A stretch of DNA of 64,000 bases from Malaya genurostris (taxonomy: Eukaryota > Arthropoda > Insecta > Diptera > Culicidae). The stretch lies in NCBI RefSeq assembly GCF_030247185.1, contig NC_080571.1:46665002-46729001 (forward strand), read 5' to 3'. The notes below the pieces were generated by a model, which saw nothing but the letters and a program-made list of their open reading frames with translations, did no database searches and was not told where the DNA came from. Shown here in pieces: positions 1-10,975 of the stretch. Position numbers and translations under genes: made by a program. Positions within the stretch are counted from its first letter, which is position 1, and every line of letters begins with the position of its first letter.

Positions 1-1558
1 TCTAAGATTACGGCGATGGATATCAATTTGTAAATGCCTTAAGAGCTCAGAGCAGTCTTTTCTTGATTGGAGGAGATCAGCCACAAAAGTAGCCTTGCTG
101 ACATCGCGACGGACAGATAACAAATCGAGGTCAATCAGTTTGCATCTGGCATGGTAACTTGAAAGGTTCCAAGGGTTTCTCCAAGGAAGCCGACGCAAAT
201 CGAACAAATTTCCGTTGAATTGCTTCAATGCGTTGGATATCGTTTTGGTAGTACGCTGACCAGACAACAGAGGCGTATTCGAGCGTAGAGCGAACTAAGG
301 CACACTATAATGCTTTAAAGCAATGTATGTTACATACTCGAATTCTTTAGTAACGCGGAAAATGAATCCTAGCAGCTTGGAGGCTTTGGAGATAGTAAAC
401 TCAATGTGTTTCTTGAAATTTAACTTAGAGTCCAGGAGGACACCAAGGTCCTTCACAGACGATGTACGTTCCAGAACAATTTGTGAAATATCATAGTCGA
501 AACTGACTATAGACTGTTTGCGACTAAAAGAGATGACGGAGCATTTGGAGGTGTTCAAAACCATTCTGTTGATATTACACCAGTTAGTCAAGTTATTTAA
601 CTGCTCTTGTAGGAACTCTGTGTCAGCTGTGGATTTGATGAAATGAAATAATTTGAAGTCAACGGCGAACGATAGTTTCATGCACTTGATCGAAAAATTT
701 AGGTCGTTGAGATAAAGTAAAAATATAAACGGTCCAAGGGTACTTCCTTGAGGAACTCCAGAGGTAACGCCGAATGGTAAGGTTGTACAGTCTCCTATTT
801 TCACTATAATTTCGCGACCAGTAAGATATGAGTAAAGCCAAATCAGATGTGACCCGTTAAATCCTAGTCTATTTAACTTTGAGATTGTTTTTTGATGATT
901 AATCTTGTCTAACGCAACGGAGAAATCGGTGTAGATAGAATCTACCTGTAGTCGTGATTGTAACGAACGTATGATAAAGGATGTAGTTATAGGATACTAA
1001 ATTTGTAAACGTCGAACGATTCGGCATGAAACCATGTTGAGTCTCAGATATATAGTTAGAGCAATTATATGTTATAAAATCCATAGCTATAATTTCAAAC
1101 AGCTTAGATACGGCGCACAAAGCTGCTATTCCGCGGTAGTTGGATACTGTACACTTGTTTCCTTTTTTATAAACAGGAAACACATAGGATTTCTACCATA
1201 TTTCAGGAAAAGTTCCTGAACGTAAGGAGCAGTTGAATATAATGGATGGTGGAACTAATAGGCTGCCAGAGCAGTTTTTATTACCACAGATGGGATTCCA
1301 TCGGGTCCAGCACTAGATGACCGTTTCAACTTGGCACATGCTGAGCTCACAGTAGCAGTTGTGATAATAGGATGACATCTAATTGGAGAACGAAGAGGGA
1401 CATTATTCGCCGCAAGAGATATACCTTCATCAGTTAGATGTTCTTCAGAGAAAACACTACTAAAATGTTTGCGAAACAAATCGCAAATTCCAAGCGTGGT
1501 AGATGCTTCAATGCCGTCGAGTCTCATTGAGGTCGGTAATCCTGATTCCTCCTTTTTT
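1..1558 (-). pseudogene. LINE (Jockey/CR1-like) reverse transcriptase, broken and 5'-truncated
   Basis: Read on the minus strand, this is the linker and reverse transcriptase part of a non-LTR retrotransposon ORF2. From high to low coordinates: the linker with SSAGPDGIPS (about 1255-1560), the early RT block with FPVYKKGNK and NYRGIA (899-1183), GVPQGSTLGP with LLYLNDLN (about 690-790), then the thumb and C-terminal region (LVRSTLEYASVVW, IQRIEAIQRKFVRFA, about 1-300). The order matches RT of this class. The catalytic FADD reads FAVD, so the first aspartate is lost. Several frameshifts and stops separate the blocks. The 3' end lies beyond the window start, and the 5' end stops abruptly at about 1558 inside a mariner. 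A dead fragment; clade assignment between Jockey and CR1-like groups is uncertain. Confidence 0.85.
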
Positions 1559-2145
1559 CTTTTGATTCCGGAGTAAAGTGATGAAGCCATGTTTCATCCA
1601 TTGTCACATATCGACACAAAAATTCCGGTTTGTTACGTTTAAACATGGCCAAACACTGCTCAGAATCATCAACACGTTCTCGTTTCTAGTCAACAGTGAG
1701 CAAACGCGGCACCCACTTTGAGCAGAGTTTTCTCATAGTCAAATGCTCATGCAACATAAAGCCAACACGTTCTTTTGATATCTTCACGATGTCAGCTAAG
1801 TCGCGCAACTTCACTTCTCGATCATTTAAACAGATTTTGTGGATTTTTTTCATGTTTTCTGGTGTTACCGCCTCATTTGGACGTCTACTGCGTTCTGCAT
1901 CATCGGTGTCTCTACGACCACGTTTGAAGTCAGCAAACCAACGTTTTATTGTTGTTTCTAATGTCTGCACTTTTCATTGTTGTTTCTAATGTCTCCACTT
2001 TTCAAGCCATTGCTTCGCTTGAACGGTATTTTTTTCATTAAGAAGCAGTGAAAAATTGAAACACGAAATTATTTTTGATCCATTATTCTGAACATAACAA
2101 AAGTAGCAATAACTCACAAACTAATTAATAGAATATTATGAAATG
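1558..2145 (-). pseudogene. mariner (irritans-type) transposase fragment, N-terminal half
   Basis: The minus strand encodes the DNA-binding half of a mariner transposase: FADFKRGRRDTDDAERS, then the second helix-turn-helix KKIHKI..LRDLADIVKISKERVG, then KWVPRLL, continuing in other frames to the catalytic-domain start (DETW near 1590). The layout matches irritans-subfamily (Himar-like) mariners. Frameshifts break it. It ends at about 1558 against a LINE fragment. Its upstream flank matches the mariner at 21938-22877 to about 2145 but the terminal repeat is gone. A 28-bp tandem duplication lies inside (1948-2003). Confidence 0.85.
1948..2003. repeat. 28-bp tandem duplication in mariner
   Basis: Positions 1948-1975 and 1976-2003 are the same 28 bases with one difference. 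The duplication lies at the N-terminal coding end of the broken mariner and is absent from the sibling at 21938-22877. It looks like a local replication slip after the copy died. Confidence 0.85.
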
Positions 2146-2286
2146 ATTCCATGATTCTCGATCCAAATGGTACCCGTAGTATTTGGAAACACTAACGAGG
2201 GTCTTACAACTTCTCTTTCTGTCGCTTCCAATGACTTATTGCTTCGAATTTTTCGTTATTTTGTTCTGAAATTATTCAAAAATGCG

Positions 2287-3645
2287 CTTGTTGTCGTGAA
2301 TACGACTTACTTTACTATGGGGTGCCTTTTCAAAATTAGCCATATGGAAGAATGGGCAGAACTTAATCGTGAATATCTCGATTTGTATTAATGGCAGCAA
2401 CATAATTCTTTCACCATTTTATCAAAAATATGATCAGAAATTTAGGATAATATTTTGAACAGTGAGACAACCACAAGCAACTCAAAAATTAGGTTTTCTC
2501 AAAACGCCGAAAACTCTTTACTTTCGCTTGGGGTTTTCGCACAAGGACGACGATTTTGAGGTAGTCAGGCACATATCCTCAACTGAACTCGATCATTTCT
2601 TATTGTGCGTTGGATGGAAGCGGACGTCGTGGGAATGATTTAATCCAACCAGCAGCTTCGGAGAGTGCACCTTCTGCGTGGTATTAAACCTCAAACGCTT
2701 AGGTCATGCTCTCATGTGGACTTTAGTCGTCAGGTGGAGCAGTTGGCAATGAAAGCAGACCTTTTGTGTGGTATAGAGCCTCAAACGCTTAGGTCGTGCT
2801 TTCATTTGGACTTCAATCGTCGGGAGCAGCAGTCGTCAATGCATTCATTTGGACTTCGGTCGTCAGGTGGAGCTGTCGTCAATAAAGAGAGCAGACTATT
2901 TGACTAGAGCCTCAAACGTGCTTTCATTTGGACTTCAATCGTCGGGAGCAGCAGTCGTCAATGCTTTTATTTGGAGCAGTCAGGTGGAGCAGTCTTAAGG
3001 TCGCAGAACCAGTTTCCCTTCGGAGAAGATCGATTACATCATCCTGCTGGTGGTCGTTTGCATTGGAGCAAAATACAACGGAAAATGGCCAACAATGTGG
3101 AACATTCTGCAAAATCAGCCCTTCTAATGGCTCTAAATGTTACCTAAAGAATTATAAAGATTGCTTCTTTGTAAATCGAAAATTAAAATTATCAGTGTAG
3201 TGAAAATCTAAGATAATTTTATCAGTTTTTTGCAATTTTCACAGTTTTAACTTCGCAACAGTGTTTAAAATCGTTTATATCTAATCAGTGTTTAATATCA
3301 TAGAAAATTATACAATTTGGCTCTTCTGGGATGCCGGAATCGGAATTTGAACTAAACTCGCCACTCTCCATCACGAATAAATAAAAGGTTCTTTTCAGAA
3401 CCACCATTATTTTATCATAAGGAACTATACTGGTTATTTCGTATTATTTGTGTGTCAGAATGTTTAATGTAACTAATCTGTACTGTAGTTTTGGTGTATC
3501 GTTTCAAATTCTAGTAGTGTAAAAGGGCAAAACTTGCACAATTCACCCTATCGATCAACTAATTTATATTCTAAAGTTTTATGCGTATACACGACATCCA
3601 GTTATGTCTCTGACATTACACACCTGTACTTTTTGACATTCAAAA
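2287..3645 (+). repeat. Histone-associated dispersed repeat, copy A
   Basis: About 1.35 kb that recurs, diverged, at 34993-36935. Three parts can be seen. First, an AT-rich leader (2287-2480). Second, tandem units of about 95-100 bp (2660-3000), each with a TATA-like GGTAT(T/A)(A/G)A, then CTCAAACGCTTAGGTCGTGC and a start-like TCATTTGGACTTCARTCGTC. Third, two 3' stem-loops: AGCCCTTCTAATGGCT at 3117-3132, and GGTTCTTTTCAGAACC at 3387-3402 flanked by AAAA and ACCA. The second fits the animal histone mRNA 3' stem-loop consensus exactly. No histone coding sequence is visible. I infer an element or relic built from histone-cluster promoter and 3'-end parts; orientation is set by the stem-loop flanks. 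Confidence 0.6.
3387..3402 (+). terminator. Histone-type 3' stem-loop (copy A)
   Basis: A perfect 6-bp stem GGTTCT/AGAACC closes a 4-base loop TTTC, with A-rich 5' flank and ACCACCA after it. This is the form bound by stem-loop binding protein in replication-dependent histone mRNAs. No clear purine-rich downstream element follows and no histone frame precedes it, so function here is unproven. Confidence 0.6.
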
Positions 3646-5600
3646 GGTGTTGGAGTTCCTGTGACTGTACTTCCGCGTCGATAAAGGGCGAGATTCGCAG
3701 AAATGGACTTTGCTGTGTAACTCAAACAAGTTCTTAGTTCTATCAGCGTAAAACTCTCCGAAGTTTTCCCATAATTTCAATCAGTATCCTCTAGTTGAAA
3801 TTTCCTTACTTACTCCCACTCGATCTGCTGCACTCAAAACTGATTACATCTAATTGGATAATTTCAACTACGTTCGCCACTGAAATCACAAGATGTTAGC
3901 AAGTAAAGTGCTGGTTGCCACAAAGTGGAGCTTTTCAAAAACTGCATCATTTTCCGGACTTTCGCCCCCCGTACAAGCAAGCCGGTTTCCTTCGTCCGGG
4001 CCCCAGCCCCTTGCTGTCCGACGACGGTTAATTGTCGCTAGTTACACGGACGCTGAATATTTCACGCCCTGCATTTCCCGATAGGGGAAAACCGACAGAC
4101 CACAGAACCCCTTACTGCAGCGGTCGGCAGTGGCGTGCAGCATATGTTTGGAAGAGCGCTAGGTTTTACGAGGTATCGCCACCAAACCCCAACCGGACCG
4201 GACCGACCCCAAAACGCGACGTTACAAGCTTTAATCGGTGAATGTGTCTGTGTTTGTGTGGGTTCCCTCAACGCCCAGCTGGGCCAACGTTGTGTTGGCT
4301 TGGCAATACGGCAGTGGCATATTTACGATTTAACTGAATTTTAATTGGTTGCTTAAAACGTAATCTAACTTGCATGGGAATGTACTGTTCCCGGTTGGAA
4401 GCGGACTTCTTCGTACTGCATCCAGATGATGATGATGATGCACGGAATTTCCATTTCAATTGGTCCTCAAGTGCTCTAATTAGGATTGTCCAACCAGTCA
4501 TTCAAAGTTTTGCATCCGTGGATGTGATGTCGCATGTGGGCAACAGCCCCATTCCGGAGTGGGTGAAAATTACCGGTACACCCCATCGCCCTGTTGAAAT
4601 TAATCAATTCCCATGGTTTCCGATGAGGGGAATGCAAAAAAAAAAACATTTCGGAAAATGGTTGCTCGGAAAATAATTCAACAATTCAATTATCCTGGTG
4701 TTTCTGTTGGCGATTTATTTGCTTTAGGAAATTAAACAACAAGCACCGCAATCCGGAACTTCATAATCATATTTCCGCACAAATAAACCCAGCGAGAGCG
4801 GAATCATAAAATGCAATCCAATTCAAGTGTTCTATGGAAAATTGTCCCGGGCAAAGCACGGCGGATTGCAAGCGGATTACACGCAGAATTTTTCCTCGAA
4901 TTTCAGGCGAACACGGTTCCCACGCGATATCGCTCTTTTGTTTCGCGATTACATCCGACACCTCCATAAAACGACGATTTATGTATTGCCGTAATCATCA
5001 TGCTCAAAAGAAGATTCTTTTTTTTTATCAGCAGGTATTGTTTGCTTGTTGGAAGTCCACCGGGGGATGAAGTGAGCGGGTAGTTTTGATAAAAGCTACA
5101 GTTTTTTCTACTTTTCACATGACTTCTCGTTCGCTCTCGAACGAGACTGTAAAGCAGTTTTTTTTTATTTCACTCACTCCCTCACGCATCAGTTTGCTAC
5201 CGCTGCTGCCACCATCCGTTTCCCTATCTGGGCCGCGTCATCACTCTTCCGGTCGGTGAATAATCAACAATCCATTCATCATTTTGATGTTCCACCGAAC
5301 GCTATAGAGCTTTGGTTTGTTTGCGTTTTGAAGTGTGATGTTTGATAAAAAAAAACAACGTTGATGTTGCGTTTTGCTGTGAATAGATGGAAAAGTTCCC
5401 TTATGACGATTCGTTACTGACTGGTGTGACTACATTTTGACGTTTCGGTGGCATATGGCAAAAATTCATTAAATTAAAAGCAGTGACGCTTTATTCGTTT
5501 TTGTTTTGAAAAACAGTCGACTCTGGGAAACGCGAAAACCAGAAAACTTTCCCGTTTATTCATGCACAGAATAGTTGCAGATAGTTGCGCGGTTTTGATG
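3646..5600. other. Unique, GC-richer island without recognised gene
   Basis: No repeat family seen elsewhere in the window occurs here. Base composition is clearly less AT-rich than its neighbours (for example 3960-4150). Short frames of 60-100 codons occur on both strands but none resembles a known family. A perfect 9-bp hairpin (TCTCGTTCG, loop CTCT) sits at 5125-5146, and a GAT run at about 4426-4440. It may be conserved non-coding DNA of the host locus; that is inference. Confidence 0.4.
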
Positions 5601-6180
5601 TATTTTACAGGGTGCTGTAAGAAAAAAGGGTACATGTTTGAAATTTGAGTGCAGTCTTAATTTTTCAATTGCAAATTCATGAGAATTTATGTGAAAAAAG
5701 AGACCATGAATTCGCCTAAAAGATGGTTCAAATTAAGGACCGGGTAAGGTTTAACGGATGACAAAAAACACAAAATGTGCGGTTTTTCAGATCTATTGTT
5801 CAAAGAAAATATTCAAATGTTTTACATAATACAAAGCATCATTCGAGCAACATTTTGTAATTTTTTCGTAAAAAAACTGAGAAATTAGTCGGAGAAGTAT
5901 TTTCGAGGAAGCGTTCTACAAATCGTGATTTGCGGTGTCCACTGTATCTCAGCGTAGAATTATCAAAAATCAAAAAATTAAAGCAACACAGTTGTTTTAC
6001 TACACCCCAACGTTTTCATTTAGTTTCTTGTTTTTATTTTTTGTAATTGTAATTCAAAACTACGATTTTTCAATTTTGTGTACCAAATTTGAAAACAATT
6101 GGTGAAATAGTTTTCAAATGACGATGGACACGGATTATAAAAGCGAAAGAGTCAAAAACCGAATTCGCAAATCAGAATCT
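5601..6180. other. AT-rich stretch, nothing recognised
   Basis: Low-complexity AT-rich sequence with short A and T runs. No frame, terminal repeat or family match is visible. Confidence 0.4.
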
Positions 6181-6184
6181 GACG

Positions 6185-6400
6185 GCAAAGCGGTGTAGTG
6201 ATTGTTAGCGGAGGGGTTGCCATTTGATATATAACTATATTCGAATGCCGTGGAGCCCGAGCACAGTGAAGCATGCTCGGGTCTTCTAGTCAATTAGGCT
6301 GTTAGCTTGAGGGTTCGAGTGCCGTCTATGCGGTAGCTTTTTCGCGGTTCTGATGAACGACCGAAATGGTTAAAGCCGGGTATAAATAAATGATAATTTT
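6185..6400 (+). repeat. SINE-like unit with pol III B box
   Basis: A GGGTTCGAGTGCC block at about 6312 fits a tRNA B box. The end reads ACGACCGAAATGGTTAAAG then CCGGGTATAAATAAATG, and a near match to this tail occurs at 26864-26895 and a weaker one at 14605-14645. A hairpin (CCCGAGCA/TGCTCGGG) lies at 6256-6281. The A box is unclear. I call it a probable tRNA-related SINE of a different family from the one at 37723. Confidence 0.4.
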
Positions 6401-7074
6401 TCGCGGTTCATAGTCGCAATCGGTTTGTTTGGCCGTCCACTGATAATGGCTACCGATTGGAGTAGTTTTGAGGTCAATTTAGAACAAAAAATTAAGCTTT
6501 AAGTGACGATATACCAATTTTTAACACGCTTTACCCCGTAATTCCGGAACCTAAAGTCGGATTCAGATGGCATTTAGGAATTCCGTATAGGACTACAAGA
6601 CCTTTTATTTGCACCTAATTTCGAGAAAATCGCGTTCAAAGTTTATTGTCTATGAATTCGGAGGAAAAAAGTTTTTTAACTCACACTGAATAAACGATTC
6701 CATAAAGTACAGCATCTTCGTTGTCTTTGGCTTCTTTTTTTAAGTCTTCGTCTTATTCTCTTTCTCCTTCTGACTCTCACTGGCATGCTCCAGAAACTTA
6801 GCGCCGAGCCCTTGTCTCTTCGCAGTAAGGTGATAAGAGGAGATAAGGACCCATAACTTCCAGAGTTTTGCTTCGTTTGAGTTGAAAATTTGACAAAACA
6901 TTGTTGAAATGATTTGATGTAATAAAAATAAAGAAAAAAAAAGATTTTTCAAAAGTGTTAAAACCTTCTCGCCCCTTAATAACTTTTAACGCACATCACC
7001 CAATAATTCCAGAACCAGAAGTCGGATCCGGATAAAATTCAATAGCAGTACAATACGATTCTTGCTGGAAATTT
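6401..7074. other. Decayed modular-repeat fragments
   Basis: Two pieces resemble the module built around a CCGGAAC..GGAAGTCGGAT core: about 6530-6690 and 6985-7065, the second reading CCAGAACCAGAAGTCGGATC. Between them is AT-rich DNA with nothing I recognise. Confidence 0.5.
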
Positions 7075-7790
7075 GAACTGTATAATCATGGACGACGAAA
7101 CCTACATGAAACTCGATTACAAATCCTTGCCGGGACCACAATTTTATACGGTGCGAGAAGGGCAAGTGTTAAACCAGTCCGAGACATCGATTGAAGTCGA
7201 ACAATTTGGTAAGAAAGCTATGGTCTGGCAAGTAATTTGTAGCTGCGGTAAGATTTCGAAACCTTTCATCACCACTGCTTCAATGAACAGCGAAATATAC
7301 ATCAAGGAATGTTTACAAAAACGACTTCTACCCATGATTCGAAGCCACAAAGATCCTGTTGTCTTCTGGCCAGATCTTGCTTCTTGCCACTACTCGAAAT
7401 CAACGGTAGAATGGTATACTACCAAAAATGTCACTTTCGTCCCAAAAGACATGAATCCACCAAATTGCCCACAACTTCGACCAATTGAGGAATTTTGGGC
7501 ATTAACGAAGGCACATCTTAGAAAACATGTCTCGGCAGCCGAAACCATTCAACAGTTCGAAAAAGATTGGAAAAATGTGTCAAAACTTGTCGCCAAGAAG
7601 TCTGTACGGAATTTAATGAGGAACGTTCGCAAGAAGGTGCGCCAGCTAGTCTGCAATGGCTAAGTAGCAAATGTCGAGAATAATATTCTGTTGTAGTCTA
7701 ACATTATCAGTATATCGAATAAAATTTGAATATCTAACACTTGTGAATTATTCACAGCGAAATCAAAGTGCGTCCATACTTTCTGGTACA
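7075..7790 (+). pseudogene. ITmD37E (DD37E) transposase, N-terminally truncated
   Basis: A 196-residue frame (start near 7073, stop at 7663) carries the whole catalytic domain of a DD37E Tc1/mariner-superfamily transposase. The triad is visible: D in MDDETY, D in FWPDLASCHY, and E in LRPIEEFW with exactly 37 residues between the last two. VWQVICSCG and NPPNCPQLRPIE are hallmark motifs. The enzyme would cut DNA at TA-flanked terminal repeats. The N-terminal helix-turn-helix region is missing; the frame begins right after a modular-repeat scrap. The 3' end probably lies near 7790. Without its DNA-binding part it is unlikely to be a working transposase. Confidence 0.85.
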
Positions 7791-7796
7791 GTCTTT

Positions 7797-7916
7797 AGTA
7801 CTACTATCCTACTGACACTAACGACCCTTCCAGGTCGGAGCTCGAACATACGACAACTGTCTTCTAAGACCACCGCCCTTTGCATTGAATCGCCAAGTCG
7901 GTTCAGTACAAGGGGA
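7797..7916 (-). repeat. tRNA-derived SINE fragment
   Basis: On the minus strand it reads CCGACTTGGCGATTCAATGC, a diverged B box (ATGTTCGAGCTCC) and GTCAGTAGGATAGTAGTA, matching the SINE at 37723-37926. The tail half is missing where it meets the DD37E end. Confidence 0.75.
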
Positions 7917-8801
7917 AGTGAGATCCAATATACCCGAGATCAATTTTTTGGTCATGCACTAACCAGACAAGCACCATTCTAAAGTTTTACGGCTGGTTGA
8001 AAGGATTTCGCTTGTTTTTCCAGTGTAATTTGTAGTGTAGAATCCAGAGGATTCTGATAAAATCAAATGCATATTTTTTACACATTTTATCGCGGTACTC
8101 CGAAACAATAAATCGGGTCCGAATAAAATTCAATAACAGACAATGATACTATGAGTAAGTACACTGGAAGACCGAAATCAACATTTTGGCAAAAAATAGT
8201 TGATTTTCTGATTTTAGTTAGTTAGTTTTTGAGACAACTGAAAAATCTTAGGTATGCTAATTTAGAGTTTTCAATTCTCATTCCCTTAATAATGATAAAA
8301 TATTAGTTGAAATGGCTATTTGTTTAGATGACTTCACCAACTAAACGTGCTGTCAGTTCTTAGCTAAGACACACTCCATTTCCATTCAACTAATTTTTGA
8401 ATTGAATTATAAAAATAAAATATTGTTTTCAATCAACATGAATGGTTGAATTGGTTTCTGCAATTTGCAGCTATATGGCGCACTGTCACCGAAAAAACGT
8501 TAACACTGTAACGACTACTACCCACTAGATGACACACTCCTACCGAAAAAAAATTTTCAGTCATGGTTGTCTTTTCTATATTGGAAGGTATAAATACGAT
8601 TTTGTATTGGAGGAAAAGATATAAACGGAACATAAACTTCTTTTTTTCTTCTAAATCACTGTTTTCTTCATACGAATTCGCGACATTGACTCTCTCACTG
8701 AAAACTTTGAGCACTCGGAAAACAAAAACCGAATACAAGTAGTACACCGGACGTCGTAGTCCGGAAGATTGGAAGATACAAAAAACTTCGTTTGACATAT
8801 A
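7917..8801. other. AT-rich stretch between transposons
   Basis: A short scrap of the GGAAGTCGG-type module occurs at about 8090-8140 (CCGAAACAATAAATCGGGTC). The rest has no recognised family; a 121-codon minus frame at 8433-8798 has no family likeness and overlaps the TA junction of the next element. Confidence 0.35.
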
Positions 8802-9745
8802 CAGGGTCCGGCACTCGAAGTGTAACCGATTAAAAAGGCCATAAATTCAGTTTGGAAAATTACTTTTACTTAATTCAAAGTACAAAATGTGTAAAAATAA
8901 TACAAAATTCAGAATCAATTCACTTTTGCTCGATATGACCACCTTTTGCCTTGACTATGGCCTTGAGACAGTCAAAAAACGAATCGCAAGCTGCCCGAAT
9001 GTGACTTGCAGGTGTATTTTGGCCCACTCGCGGACAATAACTTTTTTCAGCGCCTCGAGACTGGTGTATCTTTTAGTTCGGACTTTGCTCTCCAAAATGG
9101 CCCAAAGAGAATAATCCATTGGATTCGCATCTGGTGAATTCGAGAGCCATTGTGTGGACATGATGAAGTTCGGAACGTTGTTTTTCAGCCATTCTTGGTT
9201 CACTCGAGCTTTGTGAGACGGTGCCGAGTCCTGCTGAAACGTCCATGGTCTGCCACCGAAATGTTTGTCTGCCCACGGCTTCAAAGCAACCTCCAGAATA
9301 CTTTCCCGATAATATGTCGCATTTACCTTGACGCCAGGCTCGATGAAAACGATTGGAGAGCGCCCATCTGCGGTTACAGCGGCCCAAACCATTATCTGTT
9401 GCGGGTGCTGCCTCCTGGTGGCCAATCGATGACTCAAATTCTCGTATGAACGGTCGGTCAAGTAAACCCTATCGTTTTGAGAGTTTACGAATTGCTCATT
9501 TGGAAAAATTTTCTCGTCAGAAAATGCAATGTACGGAAATTGACCGCTTTCGGCCAAACGAAGCAACTCCTTCGCTCTCTCAAGTCAAAATTTTTTTTTC
9601 GCGTTCACTTTTGGCAAAATGTTTTCTTGCGCTTGTAAACAATACAACTCCGAACTGTCATTTAGCAAATTTCTAGAGAGCTGATGCCCGTGCGTCAGCT
9701 GCGCGAGCGGTCTGAAGTTGGTTACACTTCGAGTGCCGGACCCTG
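8802..9745 (-). mobile_element. DD37D (maT-like) Tc1/mariner element with perfect TIRs
   Basis: Complete ends: CAGGGTCCGGCACTCGAAGT opens 26-bp terminal repeats at 8802-8827 and 9720-9745 that are identical inverted copies, each flanked by TA. The minus-strand frame 8955-9566 (203 residues) is a catalytic domain: D in FSDEK, D in QQDSAPSHKA, and D in SPDANPMDY with 37 residues between the last two, hence DD37D. A stop just upstream of the LERAKELLRL segment cuts the frame. The element is 944 bp against about 1.3 kb for full-length relatives, because the DNA-binding region is gone. Identical TIRs suggest a fairly recent insertion, probably moved in trans. Confidence 0.9.
8955..9566 (-). CDS. 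DD37D transposase catalytic domain (partial)
   Basis: This is the longest intact frame in the element at 8802-9745. All three catalytic aspartates can be seen (FSDEK, QQDSAP, NPMDYSLW), along with VWAAVTADG and the C-terminal LKKVIVREW. It would be a DDE/D strand-transfer enzyme. The start codon is internal: homologous coding sequence continues upstream to about 9640 but is split by a stop, and the helix-turn-helix is missing. I regard it as a remnant rather than an active protein. Confidence 0.7.
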   Translation of the reverse strand: MLRLAESGQFPYIAFSDEKIFPNEQFVNSQNDRVYLTDRSYENLSHRLATRRQHPQQIMVWAAVTADGRSPIVFIEPGVKVNATYYRESILEVALKPWADKHFGGRPWTFQQDSAPSHKARVNQEWLKNNVPNFIMSTQWLSNSPDANPMDYSLWAILESKVRTKRYTSLEALKKVIVREWAKIHLQVTFGQLAIRFLTVSRP

Positions 9746-10366
9746 TACAATTAGAGTGCAACATTCGAAACATTATTACGCACAATCGCTTCAAATGCGC
9801 ACAAATTCTGAATAAATACACTTTCCACTAAGAGTTTACGGCATTTTTACATATCGGTTTAGAAATTTAAACATGAATATATCGTAACACATGCGAAACA
9901 ATCAAAACAATTTGCAAGCAGTTTGACACTTCTCATGAGTTTATGGCTAATAAACTTGTTGATAAAACCACTTTCATTTTTGTTTTCTTTGTGCTGCTCT
10001 TTTGCAATGATGATGATAGATAAATAGAAACAGATTGTCTGATTTTAATAACAAAATTAGTTGTCAATGAGAATTTCATTTTGGATTGAAATATTGCTGG
10101 TTTGTGTCCAGGATATTCGCCAACTAAACACATTCTCTTGAAACAAGAGTTTGTTTTCAGCAAAGTAAATTCTGAATTTCAACTAATTTAAGAACTTTGT
10201 AAATTTTGTTGTTAAAATCGAATAATTCAAAAACAGTCATACGAATTTGGCGCAGAGCTAATTTCGGTCATTTCGTGTATAAATATAAATAACATACAAA
10301 GACCAAAGTAACAGCAAATTGTATCATCATATTATGACTTGTTATTTATAGACTGTCATTTCAATA
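9746..10366. other. AT-rich stretch, nothing recognised
   Basis: No family match, terminal repeat or convincing frame. Short minus-strand frames near 9933-10163 look like chance. Confidence 0.35.
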
Positions 10367-10640
10367 CACTAAGGTCTTTTTATGCGGTCTTTTTACGTCA
10401 CTTTTTTCGGATATCCGAAGTTACGCGGTTACGTTACGTGATTACGTTTTATGCGACTTTTCAAAGCTATGCAGTTTTCTTGTTTTGTCTTAGAAATATA
10501 TGAAATGAATTTTTTTAGCCACCTCTCTGACACTTTCAATTTATCGATTTTTCGATTTTTTTCAAAAAAAAACAATGTTTTTTAGAAATTTGCATGATTC
10601 GACATTTCACGGATTTCTAAGACATTTGGCGCCGCAACTT
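10367..10640 (+). repeat. GCGG-type TA MITE, fragment
   Basis: Starts TA then CACTAAGGTCTTTTTATGCG, the terminal repeat of the MITE family best seen at 12097-12613, followed by GGATATCCGAAGTTACGCGG. The end (about 10540-10640) matches the inner module with GACATTTCACGGATTTCTAA. The right terminal repeat is not recognisable. Confidence 0.6.
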
Positions 10641-10975
10641 TCGGGTAAAATGAACATGATTGTTAATTTTGCAATCAGTTTAACCATCATTGAACAATTC
10701 ATTACACATTTTAGCATAACAAACTTTGTTTGGATTCTATGGAATTATCGAAAGAAATTGTGTTAACGCAATTTCTACTTGTTTAAAAGGTTAAGGCTAG
10801 AACAGCCTATGGGCAATAGCCGAACCATAAGTTTTTGATTAAAAAAAGGTAGAACACCAGAATACGATTTTACCAATCAAAATCGAAAAATTTGCATATA
10901 ATAACCTTTCCTCTAGATTCCAACATAAATTTCAACCGGTATGGAGAGGGCATTTTTTTGTTAAAATGGAACACT

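Noticed and set aside
6300..6330. True tRNA gene near the B box
   Set aside because: No cloverleaf can be drawn; better read as SINE-like.
8433..8798. 121-codon minus frame next to the DD37D element
   Set aside because: It stops at the element edge, is hydrophobic by composition and matches no family.
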